NCBI GenBank assembly: GCA_950295325.1
Contig: OX485806.1
Location: 35,092,001 to 35,156,000 of the forward strand
From: Polytrichum commune
Taxonomy: Eukaryota; Streptophyta; Polytrichopsida; Polytrichales; Polytrichaceae
DNA length: 64,000 nucleotides
Reading direction: 5' to 3'
Below the pieces are notes generated by a model. It saw only the letters and a list, made by a program, of their open reading frames with translations. It did no database searches and was not told where the DNA came from. How positions within the stretch are numbered: the first letter of the stretch is position 1; each line of letters starts with the position of its first letter. Of this stretch, positions 38,300 to 51,116 are shown one piece after another. Made by a program: the position numbers and the translations under genes.

Positions 38300-39510
38300 G
38301 ACTCAGCCTGCATCAAACTTTTACAACATAGGAATAACGTAAGGTCAGACTTTGTCTTTGAAATAATGGAAGTGGAGCAAATTGTGATACATTAGAAATA
38401 CTAAGACCATGGTGTGTTTTAAAAGGAGATAAAGCCAGATCTAGAAAACCAGAAAAATTACTCAAGATTGACTCCGCCTGCATCAAACTTTTAGAACATA
38501 GAAATGAAGGTCAAAATTTGGCTTTGCACCCAATAAACATGGAGCAGATTGTGATGAAGAAATACTAAAAACCATGGTGTGGTTTAAAAGGAGCTGAACC
38601 TAGATCCAGAAGACAAATAAATTTACTCAAAATCTCAACCTGCATCAAACTTTTAGAACATAGAAATGAAGGTCAGAATTTGGATTTGAAATAATACAAG
38701 TGGAGCAAATTTTGATAAAGAAATACTAAAACCATGATGTGTTTTAAAAGGAGCTGACCCCAGATCCAGAGAGCAAATAAATTTACTCAAAATCTCAACC
38801 TCCATCAAACTTTTAGAACATAGAAATGTAGGTCAGAATTTGGCTTTAAAATAATGAAAGTGGAGCAAATTGTGATGTAGAAATACTAAGACCATGGTGT
38901 GTTTTAAATGGAGATAACCCAAAACTAAGAAGACCGGTTTTCTTACTCAAAATCTCAGCCTGCATCAAAACTTTAGAACATAGAAATGAAGGTCAAAACT
39001 TGGCTTTGCACCAATCAAAGTGGAGCACATTGTGATGAAGAAATACGAAGACCATAGTGTGTTTCAAAAGGAGCTAAACCTAGAACCAGAAAACACAAAT
39101 TGCACGATTTAAATTTGGAGAATGCCTAAATCGGGTCCCGGATCCAACAGCTACTGAATCAAACTTCCACAACCTAGAAATAAGGTAAGAGTTTGGGTTT
39201 GCACCAATCAAATTGGAGCAAGTTGTGATGAAGAAATAAGACCATGCTGCATTTCGCAAGGAGCTAAAACCCAGGACCACAAAACTAAACATATTGCACC
39301 ACAAAAATGCTACAGCAAGACCTGCAGAATGCCTAAATCTGGTCTCAGATGTAACAGAATAAGGTCAAAATTTGGGGTTGCCCCAATCGAAGTGGAGCAA
39401 ACTTAGATTAAGAAATAAAGCCATGCTGCGTTTCGGATTAAGCTAAACCTCGAACTGGAAAGTAAAAAATTGCTACAGAATGCCTAAATTTGGTCCCGGA
39501 TGCAACAGTC
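38300..39510. repeat. 160-190 bp tandem array upstream of the AO start codon
   Basis: About seven diverged units begin near 38307, 38477, 38639, 38799, 38959, 39152 and 39330, each containing GCATCAAACTTTTAGAACAT, a GGAGCAAATTGTGATG block and CCATGGTGTGTTTTAAAAGG. Spacing is 160-170 in the middle and wider at the far end, where units are more decayed. The array begins about 45 bases upstream of the ATG. On the gene's strand each unit carries GATGCAG, an acceptor-like site, so it may sit in a 5'UTR intron. That placement is inference. Confidence 0.8.
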
Positions 39511-40890
39511 CAAAGAATTGATCCGCCCCCCTTGTTCCCTGATTTCTTTGATCCTCTTGTCCGAAGCTCACCTTGAACTTAAATTTTTTTCTTCTCTGAC
39601 ACTTCTATTGCTGCTTATTAAATAAGAAAATGTAAGCCCACCCCGGGTATGGTACAGACAATAAGCGGTGATAGAGTTTTTTCGAGAACATAATCTACCC
39701 TTCTCTTAACTCTCAAAACTCCTCAAACAATTAGCTCCTCTCATACAAGAGAACTTACAAACATTGAACTCACTAACATTGATGTTGGTGACGATGATGC
39801 AACCCAATCAAAATCGAAAACCCCCGAAATTCTACAGAAAATCTCTCCACCAAAGACGTGTAAGGTCACTCAAAATATCCAAACAATTAGATCTTCTTTA
39901 ATAAGAGAACCCACAGAAACTGAGCACCCAATCAAGATCATAAACCCCTGAACACGAATGAAAGCAGAAAATTCCAACTTGAAGTAGATGTTGCAGAGAG
40001 CTCAAATTACATGAGTAAAGAAATCCACACAGAATCTTTTCCCTCAAGACCCAAAACCTCACTCCCAGATTCCGCAAAACCACATCATCTCACACAAGAA
40101 AACCCACGTTAAATTTTATGTAAACATAAAAAATAAAATAAAAACTCCTCGCATTGATGTTGTTGACGATGAAACCCAATGAAGATGAGAAACCCCAGAT
40201 TACAAATGTAGAGAGAATACCAACCTGAAGAAGATGCTCCACAAAGCTCAGAATATGTACATGGCAAGATTGAGGTCGAAATTTGGGTATAGCTAGCGAT
40301 GACAAGAAGATTGAGCATGAATTTAAAGAGGAGTGAAGGAATCCAGTGAGTGATCAGGCGGTGGCAGTGGGATGACTGCAATCCACCACATGGGGAGCAG
40401 GTGTAAGTGGTGAGTGACAAGAGCAAGTACCAAACCGCCAGATCAGATTTCAAGTGCAATTTCCAAACCCTTCACATCCGAGGGCTTTTGTTGTGCATTT
40501 TCAAGCATATTTCTAAGTTCTCATTGACAAAAGATAAGCTTGAATTTTCGGTGTGATTGCAAATCACATAAAGTCCACATAGCGCCCCCCCCCCCCCCAT
40601 TATGTTGACCAAGGTATGCGGGTGTCATTTGGTGATTTTTTTTGGCTTCTTATCTTCCCATAACATTACTCAGAGACGTGGGAGGTCAATTTGACTATGA
40701 TTCTTCTTACGCAACTTTTCGAGCATCATACTGTTATATTTTGAGGGCCCACAAAACAAGAGTTGAATGTTGAGTAATGTTATGCCATTGATCATATTTA
40801 ACTCTTCGAATTTGTGTTGCATTAGCAAAGCTATGATGAAACATCAACAAAGATTACATTCAAATTTGGACTTTCCATGCTACAGTTATG
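39511..40890. other. upstream flank of the aldehyde oxidase gene
   Basis: Segments near 39780, 39930 and 40160 are diverged copies of each other (GATGTTG..GACGATG, AACCCAATCAAGAT, CCAACTTGAAGTAGATG), so a second, looser tandem duplication lies beyond the array. A C run occurs near 40585. The AO transcription start may lie here, but I cannot place it. Confidence 0.35.
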
Positions 40891-40899
40891 GTTATCGGA

Positions 40900-41160
40900 A
40901 GTGCATGATCGTTGATCCTCTACTAAAACACATAGATCCTCCCATTTATGTTCATTATTGAGTGTGGAGGTGCATGATTGTTGATTCTCTACTACAAAAA
41001 AACACATAGAACCTCCCAATTATGTTCATTATTGAGTGTGGGAGGGTTGATAAAATTTGAAGATGTGGTTCAATCTCTCATAAATGTGTGTTGATATAGT
41101 CTTTGTTCTTTGATCCTCACCTCCACACATCAATCAAATGCAAGGGCCTCATTAAGAGAA
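40900..41160 (-). mobile_element. MITE family A relative (subfamily B), partial
   Basis: Contains CATAGATCCTCCCA, TTCATTATTGAGTGTGGAGG (partly duplicated) and CATCAATCAAATGCAAGGGC. It matches copies near 49385 and 50455. Confidence 0.5.
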
Positions 41161-41689
41161 AAAAAACCAAATACTCGAGGGCGTAGTGGACTTCCATACA
41201 TGTAGCAAGTGGATGCACAAATGGGTATTGATTGTATTGGTTTAAAAAATATACATAGCACTAGGATATTTTGGGCTGGCAAAGTAGGTATATTATGGGT
41301 ATACTATGCTTCATGGAACACTGAAACCCATCTATAAATTTACTACAAGAGCGTACATATATAGGAGATTATAGAAGTTAGGTAGGGCTTAAGTTGGAGA
41401 TACTCATCCAACACATTCATATTTCATCCATCCATGGATCATTCATTAATTTTTATTGCAAATCATAAAACCCATTATATTGATTTTCCCAAGTAGTGCG
41501 TGAGGTACTAGTTTCAAAACCCACACTATTTAGCCAAGTCTCAAAATTAATGAGGGCTAATATTTTCTACTAAGTGATACTAAATTCACAAATACGTGCT
41601 CATTTACCATACGTTTCAAGAAAATTTGTGTGTGCTCTAAGGTGCTTGTAGAATAAAAATAAAAATCACATGCAAACACATGCTTGTTA

Positions 41690-41870
41690 GTGAATAGTTC
41701 TAGAAAGAATAATGTCGGTACTTTGAGTGAATAGTGTTACTACAAATACTATTAGTATTTTAAGTGAATAATGTTGAGATGAATAATGCTCCCTAGATCT
41801 TTTGGTGGCACTAATTTCATAACTTCAAGAATTTTAGTATCACCTTCATTGATTTCCCACATGTCCTATT
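41690..41870. repeat. dispersed repeat shared with the right edge
   Basis: The complement of 41760-41870 matches 63885-63995: both contain ATGAAATTAGTGCCACCAAAA and GGTGATACT. A third relative with GTGAATAGTG motifs lies near 7920-8045. Nature unknown. Confidence 0.5.
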
Positions 41871-42754
41871 AGCCCTCCCTCACTAATTGACATAACTAGT
41901 GCTATCACCAAGAGTTGGTATCTTGGAAGGGCATATAGGATGTGTTCAAAGACAACAAATAGGCAGGTAGAGTGTAAAGATCCAATTGACTCATGAACCA
42001 ACCTTCAAATATGAAACTAGGGTTATGTTGGTATCAAGAGTCAAGTGGTTCAAGGCACTGGATTTATGATTTCACTAATCATGATGTATGCTTTTAGTGA
42101 AGAGTGCACCCCCAAGGACCGAATAACCCCGGGGGGTGGACTCTTCATACCACATATGAACTAATGTGTGTGTAATAAGGCATAGTATTTGAGGCATTAG
42201 TGTACATAGTATACATAAGGGAGAGGTATAATTTTTTTCTAGATGTACAATAATTTTATAAAATTAATTTCTAGATGTACACATTACAAATTTTGAAGTT
42301 AAGTTAGATGTACAAAAGGGGGCCCTAAGGTTTAGAGGAAAGATTGACAATAGATGTGTTACTTTCATCCAATTCATATCTTCATCCATGGTTGTCATAT
42401 GGTAATAGTCCTCAATGACTATCATCTCCATTCTTGTTAGGGTTTGCATTTGGGTTCTAGGTTTTTACAAATTATTTAAGGCTCTTGGACAGCTCATGGG
42501 CTCCCTTGAATTTTTCTCTCAAGATTGTGCTTTAGTCTTTGAATGTTTGATGCAATGTGTTGAATTACATGCTAAAAATGTCCAACAATGTTCACGTTGG
42601 AAGTCAATTTCATATGTAATAAGGGCCTATTTAAATCATGGTTTATGTTTTCTTCATAAAGTTCCCACATATATGGATTTTAAATCATAGTGACGCATGC
42701 ATGTAATTTAGGTTTCCAATGAAGAGTCTTCCCCCCCCCCCCAAAAGGTCTATA

Positions 42755-42915
42755 ACATCCACATACCTTATTGAACCTAGAATATTTAACAAATTTTGAA
42801 CATCTAGTCCAATTTATTTTGAACATGTGTTTTATTAGTGTCCATTCTTAGATTTGCAAATAAACCACCCACCACTCAAAAATAGGTGTTCAATTAAGAT
42901 ATTAACTAAATTAAG
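42755..42915 (-). mobile_element. partial MITE family A copy
   Basis: Contains TTGAACCTAGAATATTTAAC and CACCACTCAAAAATAGGTG. Intergenic. Confidence 0.5.
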
Positions 42916-42966
42916 AATCCTTACCAAATAAATTTTCAAACCCACAAAATAAATAAATAACTATAA

Positions 42967-42999
42967 ATGTGTGTGTGTGTGTGTGCGTGTGTGTGTGTG
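42967..42999. repeat. GT microsatellite
   Basis: A TG run with one interruption. Confidence 0.9.
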
Positions 43000-43094
43000 A
43001 TATTAAGACTTAGAAATTATGTATATAGGTTGTACATTTGAGCCCCTTGGTCCTTCAAGAGATAACTTATGTGGGCCTTATGTGGTGACTCTAC

Positions 43095-43265
43095 TGAATG
43101 GTATGCCTACATTTGCGAGTGATATATGATAAGGTTTGTGATTAAGAATAAACAATTCAAAATGAAATGACACGTGGTATGATGAGATTGGACTATGTGC
43201 TCAAAATATAATCACCATTCTAAGCTCAATAATAAGTACAATTGAGAGGGTTTATGTGATCTTCA
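43095..43265 (+). mobile_element. partial MITE family A copy
   Basis: Contains GATTGGACTATGTGCTCAAA and CACCATTCTAAGCTCAATAA, both diagnostic of the family. It lies just left of the Harbinger MITE. Confidence 0.5.
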
Positions 43266-43345
43266 CTTTGACCTCCTAAAACTTTTGCTACACAACTCTA
43301 ATTCCTAGAATTACAATGAAAATCTTCATGATTTACAACTACTAA

Positions 43346-43789
43346 GGGGCGGTTTACACTATGGACCATGAAGTCGTCCCACGGCCGTCTAAGCGATGTG
43401 ATTGGACGTTGAAGTCGTCCCGGGACGACTTGGGTTTACACCAAGGAAAAAATGGCAGAGTGACCACGGAGGTTGAGGTCCACAAAATTTTTTTTTTAAG
43501 CCTACTCTATCCACTGCCATGGTCCAACGGGTTTTCCGTTGGGACAAGCAAAAGAGGTGGTCCGGGAAAAAGAGCAAGGGCCCATGTCAGAAAAATGCCG
43601 TTTTAAGCCTTTTTGGTGCATGGTCATTCTTCATGGTCCACATTCGGTTTACACCTAGTGAAGGGCCCATGAACCATGAAAACTAATATTTTAGTAACTC
43701 GGACCATGGAAGTCGTCCCATGAAGTCGTCCCACGCAAAATAGGCCTCTTACGTGGGACGACTTCATGGTCCATAGTGTAAACCGCCCC
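43346..43789. mobile_element. Harbinger-type MITE, 444 bp, perfect 38-bp TIRs
   Basis: The first 38 bases (starting GGGGCGGTTTACACTATGGA) are repeated exactly, inverted, at the right end, and both sides carry a TAA target duplication (43343-43345 and 43790-43792). Perfect ends imply recent insertion. The motif AAGTCGTCCC and its complement recur several times inside next to both ends. The TAA target and GGG ends fit PIF/Harbinger. It has no transposase, so it would need one in trans. Confidence 0.9.
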
Positions 43790-44269
43790 TAAGTGCGGAT
43801 CCAATGATTGGATATGTGGGTGAAGTTGGAAGTGCCCACATTAGGACCACATACCTTATAATAAAAAAGAATTGGATGCAAGTTGGAGTTGTGGAGCATT
43901 TATGAAGCAAAATAATTGTTGTGATTTCATAGGTCGCATGGGCATACAATGCGGGTTTCCATTTAGAGTTTAATGGAACTCTTTTCTTAATTGGACCCTT
44001 ATATTTGATTGTTGCAAAATAAAATACAATAAAATAAAAGGAATGTCAGTGTTATCTACCAACATGCAATGGCCGTTCACCATCCCCCAATCCATGATCA
44101 TGTGATCATGGGGAGCAGGGGAGGCTTAATTCCTATTTGTAGTCGGTGGACAAAGGGTTAGTTTTATACTTGGTCTATGTGCTTGTTTTTAAAAAAAAAT
44201 TAGTTTGTGGTTGTTTAATATGATGTGTGTTTGATAGCAATTTGTGAGAAGCTCTCCATTGATTTATGG

Positions 44270-46490
44270 ATTTTGTTTTATGATATCTTGAGTTTAGTTA
44301 AGTGTTTTGATGGTTGGTGTGTGTATGATGTCATGTAAGCCTGCCATGATAATGAAGGGAGGGAAGGCATTCCATCCTTGTTGTATAAGTAGGGGGCGTA
44401 TTTAGTATAGAATTTATGGGTTGTGCCTGAGTTTGGGAATCTATCTTTGCGGTATGTGAATTCTACAGTTTGTATTTTGAGGTGTGGGCTTGGTTTGAAC
44501 ATGGCTTAGCATCTAGTGGGGCTCCTATTACACACAGGGCATCCATGCTTAGTCTTGTGGGGCATGTGCATCATGATAGGTACCATGTACATGGGATGGG
44601 TCATGAGGGGATAGTGTTGTCCAGGGTTTGGTCATTGAGGATGCTTACGTTGAAAAGTGTGATGCATTGTGTGGCAAGGTGTGCTTTAAGTGTGTTGACG
44701 AATGTATGTGTGGCTTTATTATGGCAGTTGCTTCTAAGGTTATTTATGTGCTTGTTTGAGGAACATGATAGGAGGTGTAGACATGTGTCAGTTTCTCTTA
44801 TGTTGTAGAGGTTGCATTGTGGTGAGGTGTTGTGTTTGAGTACATGTGTTTTATGGTAGTTGCCCATGTATTGGCCATAGCAAAATTTGGGGATTTGTGA
44901 GAGTTGCACATTCATTATCCAATCGGAGTCCCATAAAAGGTTTGATCCCTTTGGGTGTAGGTCCTTGTTGGTGAGTTGTTTGTTAGCAAATGGGATGGTG
45001 TTGGAGGCTATTGATATGAATGTGCTTTTATATTCTTTTTCGATGTAGATTTTAAAGTTTCTTACAAAATTGTTGTGTTGGGTGGATGTTGGTGGGATGG
45101 AGGGCCAATCTAGGGTGTGGAGTCTTGCGGATTGAAGATTTTTTTGTGTAATTTTTGGGTTTTTAATTTTAATTTTTAATAAATAAGTAATTCTAATGGT
45201 CTAGGATAGTTTTTTTATTTCTTTGTGGTATTTTACAATTTTGTGATGTTTGGAGGTTTGTTGTCTTATGTGCTTCTGAGCGTGCATTTTTTCCTAGGGC
45301 TAAGAGGTTGGTCAACCATGTGTGAACTACATGTTGGTATGTGGATTGCGGAGAGGTGGCATGTGTTCATATGTTTTTTATCCAATGTTTTTTATTTTTT
45401 TATTTTGTAGGAAACCTCTTTGTTGTCTTGTTTGTGGGGTGAGTGTTAGGGGTGGGGGAGGAACATGTTTGTTGTGCACATTCGCCTATGGATTTTATGA
45501 TATGGTTCATTTGTTTGTGTGCTTCATCCTGGTCTTCTTGGGTGAGTATGTTTTTTTTTTTATCTCTTTTGTAGTAGGATAGTTAATTGTGGGATAGTAA
45601 TACAATTTTTTGTGAATTTTGTGAGGAAATTGTTTATATTTTGTGGGGATTGGGGTATATGTAATAGAGGGGTGGGTTATTTTGTGGGGTGGGGGTCCTT
45701 TTGACTAAGAATTGGAGGGTCACTAGGAAGTGGTTGGGAGATAAGGTGGAGTTGTGTGTTTGTATGGTGTAGATATTGAGTAAGTTATGGTGGGAAGTGG
45801 AGATGTAGAAGCCATCTATAAGGCTTGTGTGAGTGAAGTTGGGCCCGCCTTGTCTAGTGAGTTTTGTTGAGCTTGGGATTGGTACAAGGTTCAAGGGTAC
45901 TTGTGTAAGTGTGCCATTCAATGTCTGCATTTGTGGGGGGATTGTGTGTTTTTTGTGCATTTCACCCAATGAGAAAGATGTCTCAGTTAAATTTATTGCA
46001 AGGTGAGGGGTAAATGTTGGATTTGTGGATTTTTTCTTCTTCTTGTATCGTTTGTTGTATGTGAGTATTAAGTGTTTGTCTTCTGAATGTATGTATTGGT
46101 GTATGAGGAGGATGGGGGTGAGGGGTTTGCTGGTTATTTGTATTATTGAAGATATGGGGTTAGTTCTATGGGTGTTGTGCTTTTGGTGATGTTACTGGTG
46201 AAGGCAATGAATTTATGGATCATGATGATTAGTCCACCTCTTGAGGGGGTGCATTTCATGTGTGGTTGCCTTAGGCATGTCACTGCATCTATTGTATTAT
46301 TATATATGACTTTGTGAGAGGGGAATTGTAGGTCCATGTATCTTGTTGATTTGTCTTTTGGGAGTTTTGTTTCTTGTAGGAGGATGATTGATGTGGGGGA
46401 AGTGTGGAGGTTGATGGATATCTTGTAGGCTTGTATTTAAGTGTCCGCAATTCCAAGTTAGACGTGTGATGGGCTCAAAATATATGTTGT
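44270..46490 (-). mobile_element. LINE-like retrotransposon remnant
   Basis: Read on the minus strand in shifting frames. Near 46470 is LTWNCGHLN, near 46351-46395 ILLQETKLPKDK (the endonuclease Glu motif) and near 46190-46245 GGLIIMIHKFIAFTSNITK. Near 45800 is SLIDGFYIS, and near 45710 SPNHFLVTLQFL, in place of the usual SDH motif. After a gap too small for a full reverse transcriptase, 44601-44915 gives ETDTCLHLLSCSS and NCHNKATHTFVNTLKAH, like the His/Cys-containing tail behind the reverse transcriptase of LINEs. It is broken by stops and frameshifts, with most of the polymerase apparently lost. Confidence 0.65.
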
Positions 46491-48740
46491 TATTGTGGCT
46501 TGGTGTGGGGGGTGGGGGTGGTCTTTTGGAGAAACTGGGAACAAGGTTGAGAATTTTGAGGGCGTCTTAAATGATATTGGGTGGGTGGGCTAGAAATTAA
46601 TTTTGGGTTTCTGTTTGGGAGGGTGTGTGGTTGTTGGTTATTGCAATTTTTATGTAATTGTATAATTATTATTGGGTTGGATTTGATGGAAGTAGGGAGG
46701 CGGAGATGTTTTCAATGGTGGGGCATGGTGTGGTGAGGGGCTCTAGTGGAGGTGGTAGGGTTTTGAAGCATTAGAGAATGATTAGACTTTTAGGTGGGAA
46801 ACCTTGTTGGAGGATCTATTTACATTGTTGGTATTCGATTGGTGTATGGTTAGGAGACACCATAAAGACACATGTTTAAAAGACATTGGACTACATTTTC
46901 AAATTTCATTAACTACTCCACATTCAATAATGAATGCAATTGGAAGGACATGTGTATTAGTTAAGCAATCAACAAACATGCACTTCCAATATCCATAACT
47001 AAATCAAGGAAGGTCCAATTTTCAATCCTACTGACACTTCATTATAGATTTTGCTGAACTACAACAAAAGTTTCATTGTGTATTGTGTAAATCTAATCGT
47101 TAGAAGCTGGATAACCAAAAAAACAAACCAATTAACACCCACGTACCTTACTTTGGATCACAATTGTTGGTGAGCATGTTGGCAACTTACTCTATGAATT
47201 AGAGATTTTTTTTTATGTGCAGGCTGGCAAGGTAAAAAGTTCATGTGAAGTGCATTCAATTTGGTGCCTCCAAGTTTTAAATGAAATGTGTGTGAGGACT
47301 TCACCCTTCAACTCTACAAAGGTCCTTTTTCCATGGGTTGGGCAGTCATGATCATTAGGAATATGGATTGATCACCCAGTCAGCCATATACTGTATACTT
47401 GTCCAAAGTTGTCAATCCTGACTGCATATAATAAGTATGAAATACGTCATACTTTATAATCAAATAGACTGACTTGTAAGTTGTAATGGTTGATCAGTCG
47501 GATCCAATGTACAGTAGCAAACTTAGATGATATCTTCAAAACAACAGATTAATTCAGGAATACTAAGTAGGATACGGGAATAAAGGATCTAGTATGTAAA
47601 CTTGCAAAACTTACATGGTCAATCATGAAGCTTTAACATTTGCAACACATTTGTGGAGATTAAATTTCTTTTTTTAAAAAGGGCAATTTACTTGCTTGAA
47701 GTCAAGCTCCCAGAATATCCTACATCACACTAAATTTACATACAGAGGCATGCAAATTTTGAGATTCAAAAGAAAAGCTTTTGCCAGACAAATCAAAGCT
47801 TCAGGTGTATACCAAGTTCATAACATTCAGGGAAATAGTACAAGAGCTGCAAACCTGAAAGTGTAAGCAGCATCAGACATCATGGATCTAATAGAAATTT
47901 TTGAACTTTACAACCATAGCCACTTCAGGAGTAACTACTTACCTTGCATAGTGAACCCGCATAACAGCCAGATACATACATAATCATGAACGCCATCTAA
48001 AACTTTCCCGGAAATCTATACCTACATACATGTACAAACTCGGCTGTCACTATGACTGACTGATGCTGGCAAATGCAGCCTGAGAAAATATATCTACACC
48101 TCTACTACTTAAAGCAAAAACCTTTACCACCTTCAATTTTTTTCTTAGTAGATGAAAGAAAAGAAAGACAACTCCGATGTTGCCATTGGCGTGAAATATG
48201 GTGTTGCTTCATATTCGAGTTGGTCTAAGTCTACATGTAATCTTGAAACGGGTTTTTCAGGAATTAGAGGGCCTCCAAAGACTACTGCTTCCATTCGAAG
48301 GTGAACACCTTCAACGGGCAAAGACACCTATCTCCCCCAAACGCAAGCCCTAGCTACGTTCCCACATGGTCCGGTTCACCCAGATACCCCCACTATGATT
48401 GATGGGTGGGACCACAGGTGATAGGTAAAGGTGCACTGGAAATCAAGCACTAAGGAGGTCATCCATCTGAATATTATCCCAACCTTAGGCTAACCTCAAA
48501 GTTCCCATGGGATCCGGGTTAGGGACTTGGGTTTAAGCCACCCCTTTTCGTGGTAGAATTGATCTCCATGTCCACCTAAGCTTTTCCTCAAACATACTTA
48601 CATTTACAGACTCGGCCGCTGCTATGATTGATGTGGCAAATGACCGCCACTATAACCATCGCCATGGTAGGGTTTACTGTTTAGGGTTTATGGTAGATCT
48701 ATGTCTGTACTACAGGTAGATAAAACCCAAAGTAATTTGC
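46491..48740. other. intergenic DNA and probable 3'UTR of the C2 gene
   Basis: A subfamily B MITE fragment lies near 46840-46960. The part adjoining 48740 probably holds the C2 gene's 3'UTR. No independent gene seen. Confidence 0.35.
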
Positions 48741-48752
48741 TAAAGTGAAATT

Positions 48753-51116
48753 TCAACCTCCACAGCCACCACCACAACCTCCACCACAACCACCACCACC
48801 ACCACCATCACCTCCAAATCCACCACCACCTCCCCATCCACCGCCACCTAACATGTCGCCAAGCAACAATCCACCAAGAGCACCTCCAAGCAAACCAGTT
48901 CCAAAGCCTGCGCCTCCAAACCCATTTCTCCTGGGTGGTGGAGGGGGTTGTTGGTAATATCCACCTGCTTGCGCAGGCGGATAGTAGGGTGTCCCTTGTG
49001 ATGCGTATTGAGCAGGGTACTGACCCGGGTAATTGCTGGTACTTGCAGCAGCAGGGTAACCAGCAGCAGCAGGGTATGCCATCACAGGTGGCTGGTCAGG
49101 TGCTCTGTTCCTGTCGGAAAGATTGGATGCGCCCCACGTTGCAGCTGGTGGTAGCTTCACCTTTTCTCCAATTTTCACTGAAGCATTCAAAGTTCCTTGT
49201 GCGCGTCCTGACGGTCTTCGTACCTACATAAATATAAAGATATGTGGGTGTTATTCGGTTCATTTATCACATTCTCTAAATTCTCCAATTAGATTTACAT
49301 AATGGAACATGTATTGTTGTATTAACAAGTCTGATATGAAGCGTCAGCAAGAATTGGATTGAAAATCAGACCTATCCTGATATTGGAAGTGCATGTTTGT
49401 GGATTCTTTCAAAGCACACATAGGTCCTCCCAGTTGTGTTAACTATTAAGTGTGGACTAGTTAATAAATTTCAAGTAGTCCAATTCCTTTTACACATGTG
49501 TCTTTATAATGTTTGCTCTTTGCTCCTCACCTAACCACACACCGGTCAAGTAATAGATATCCGATTCATATAAGTAACCAAATAACACCCGCATACCTAA
49601 GAGGGAGTTCACTGAATGAATGACTGTCTTCAGTAACTTGTGCAATTGCAACAATTGCAACATGTAAAAGCACTGAATTGGATTGAAGGGCTTCATTATA
49701 GTAGGTTTACATTACAGTCCAAGACCAAAGAAACTCCAAAATCAATCAATCCTATTGGTTGAAAGAAAAATTTTGGACCCAAGAAGTATGCACTAGGGTC
49801 TGCTGGGTCCAACTTCCAAGATGTGCAAAAAATGAAGTGGCATTACTGTGGCATCAATTTCTCACCAAATTTCATTGTTCCCCTCTCAAGAAAATACTCC
49901 TTATAGTTTGAGGAACCAACCAATCTGCAAGCTTGATCCCTACTTTGCGAAGTCAACCTTGAGTCTGAAAGTAAGGTCCATTTAAAAGGGTGTTTTGGAT
50001 GCCAAGTTCCGTAAACCCGGACCCCAATGTAAACCCACCCTTAGTTGTGAAGGAGCAAAACACCTGGGGGGGAGGGGGACCTATATGACCATTTGATGAG
50101 CACAAGCATCTTCATATTGATAATAAATTATTTATGTCAGCTCCGAAAATTATGAGGAAAGCGGCTACGGCCTTGATCTAGATATGCAAACTATCTTGTA
50201 CTAACTGTGTGTTTCATAGCCGAGGAGACATGGGCTGGTCAGAAATAGTAACCATTTAAGACCCATCTACCTTAGTTGCAAGATGACGATTTTTTGTTCA
50301 AGGTTTTAGGTATGTTGGTGATATTCAGTTTGTTTTTCATGTTCTCCAAATTCTACTTGTTAGATGTACACAAAAAAATTTGTGTTCAAGTAGCAAATCT
50401 ACAATGAAGCATCAGCAACAATCGCATTGAGAATTGGACCTCCATTGATTTAGTTATGGCTATTGCATGTTTGTTGATTCCTTAATTGAACACATAGGCC
50501 CTCCCAATTGTGTTCACTATTCAGTGAGGAGTAGTTAAAACAGTTTGAAGACGTACTCCAATCTCTTTCAAACATGTGCTTTTATGGTGTTTGTTCTTTG
50601 ATCCTCTCCTAACCACGCACCAATCAAATATAGGTGTCTGATCAAGAAAAGTAACCCAATAACACCTGTATAACTTAAGCCAATCCAGAAATTTTCTAAT
50701 TAAAGGATGATGGGAGCCAACTTAGAGGAAAAACTTACCGGTAATGACAAAGACTTGCCTTGGCTTCCGCCAATCCCCGATTGATCCCCAGCTTTATTTT
50801 CAGCACCACTGATGACGGGCGGTTGGGCGACCGGCAATTGAATTGTGCCGATGAGCTTGTTGGAGAAGGAGCCGTGGTTGTAAATGTCAATTGTCACCAC
50901 CGCATTTCCGGACTCAATGAGGTTCTCCTCACACACGAGCCGCAATTTGGAGTTCCACGTTGGATTTTCACCTCCGTTCGTGTCCATGGGCGTCGCCACC
51001 TTCATGTTTGGGTATATCCACGCCACGCAGTACGGGCTCATCTTGCCCCCAAAAGTCTTCACATTCTTCAAGTCGTTGGCGGAAAAAACCGTAACCTCCA
51101 GCTCCCGCTGCTCCAT
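48753..51116 (-). CDS. SRC2-like C2-domain protein
   Basis: Two exons (51116-50739 and 49223-48753) join in frame for 282 aa. The start MEQRELEV is chosen over an upstream in-frame Met because SRC2-type proteins begin with such a strand. A single C2 domain covers about residues 1-105 (ELEVTVFSANDLKNVKTFGG, MSPYCVAWIYP, NPTWNSKLRL, VVTIDIYNHGSFSNKLIGTI). Exon 2 resumes GTLNASVKIGEKVKL, then a Pro/Tyr/Gln-rich stretch (YPGQYPAQYASQGTPYYP). After that come a Gly-rich hydrophobic segment (GFGTGLLGGALGGLLLGDML) and a Gly/Cys tail. Family members are small, often stress-induced and bind membranes. The Asp positions expected for calcium binding look poorly conserved, so calcium dependence is doubtful. 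Confidence 0.88.
49385..49605 (-). mobile_element. MITE family A (subfamily B) in the C2 coding intron
   Basis: Contains CACATAGGTCCTCCCAGTTG, CACACCGGTCAAGTAATAG and the terminal AACACCCGCATACCTAAG. Confidence 0.6.
50065..50280 (+). mobile_element. partial MITE family A copy in the C2 coding intron
   Basis: Contains CCTATATGACCATTTGATGA and CTCCGAAAATTATGAGGAAA and ends AAGACCCATCTACCTTAG. The left half is missing. Confidence 0.6.
50455..50670 (-). mobile_element. MITE family A (subfamily B) in the C2 coding intron
   Basis: Contains CACATAGGCCCTCCCAATTG and CGCACCAATCAAATATAGGTG. The third insertion in the same intron. Confidence 0.6.

Noticed and set aside
48745-48957. Proline-rich plus-strand frame
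   Set aside because: It is the complement of the Gly-rich tail of the C2 gene.
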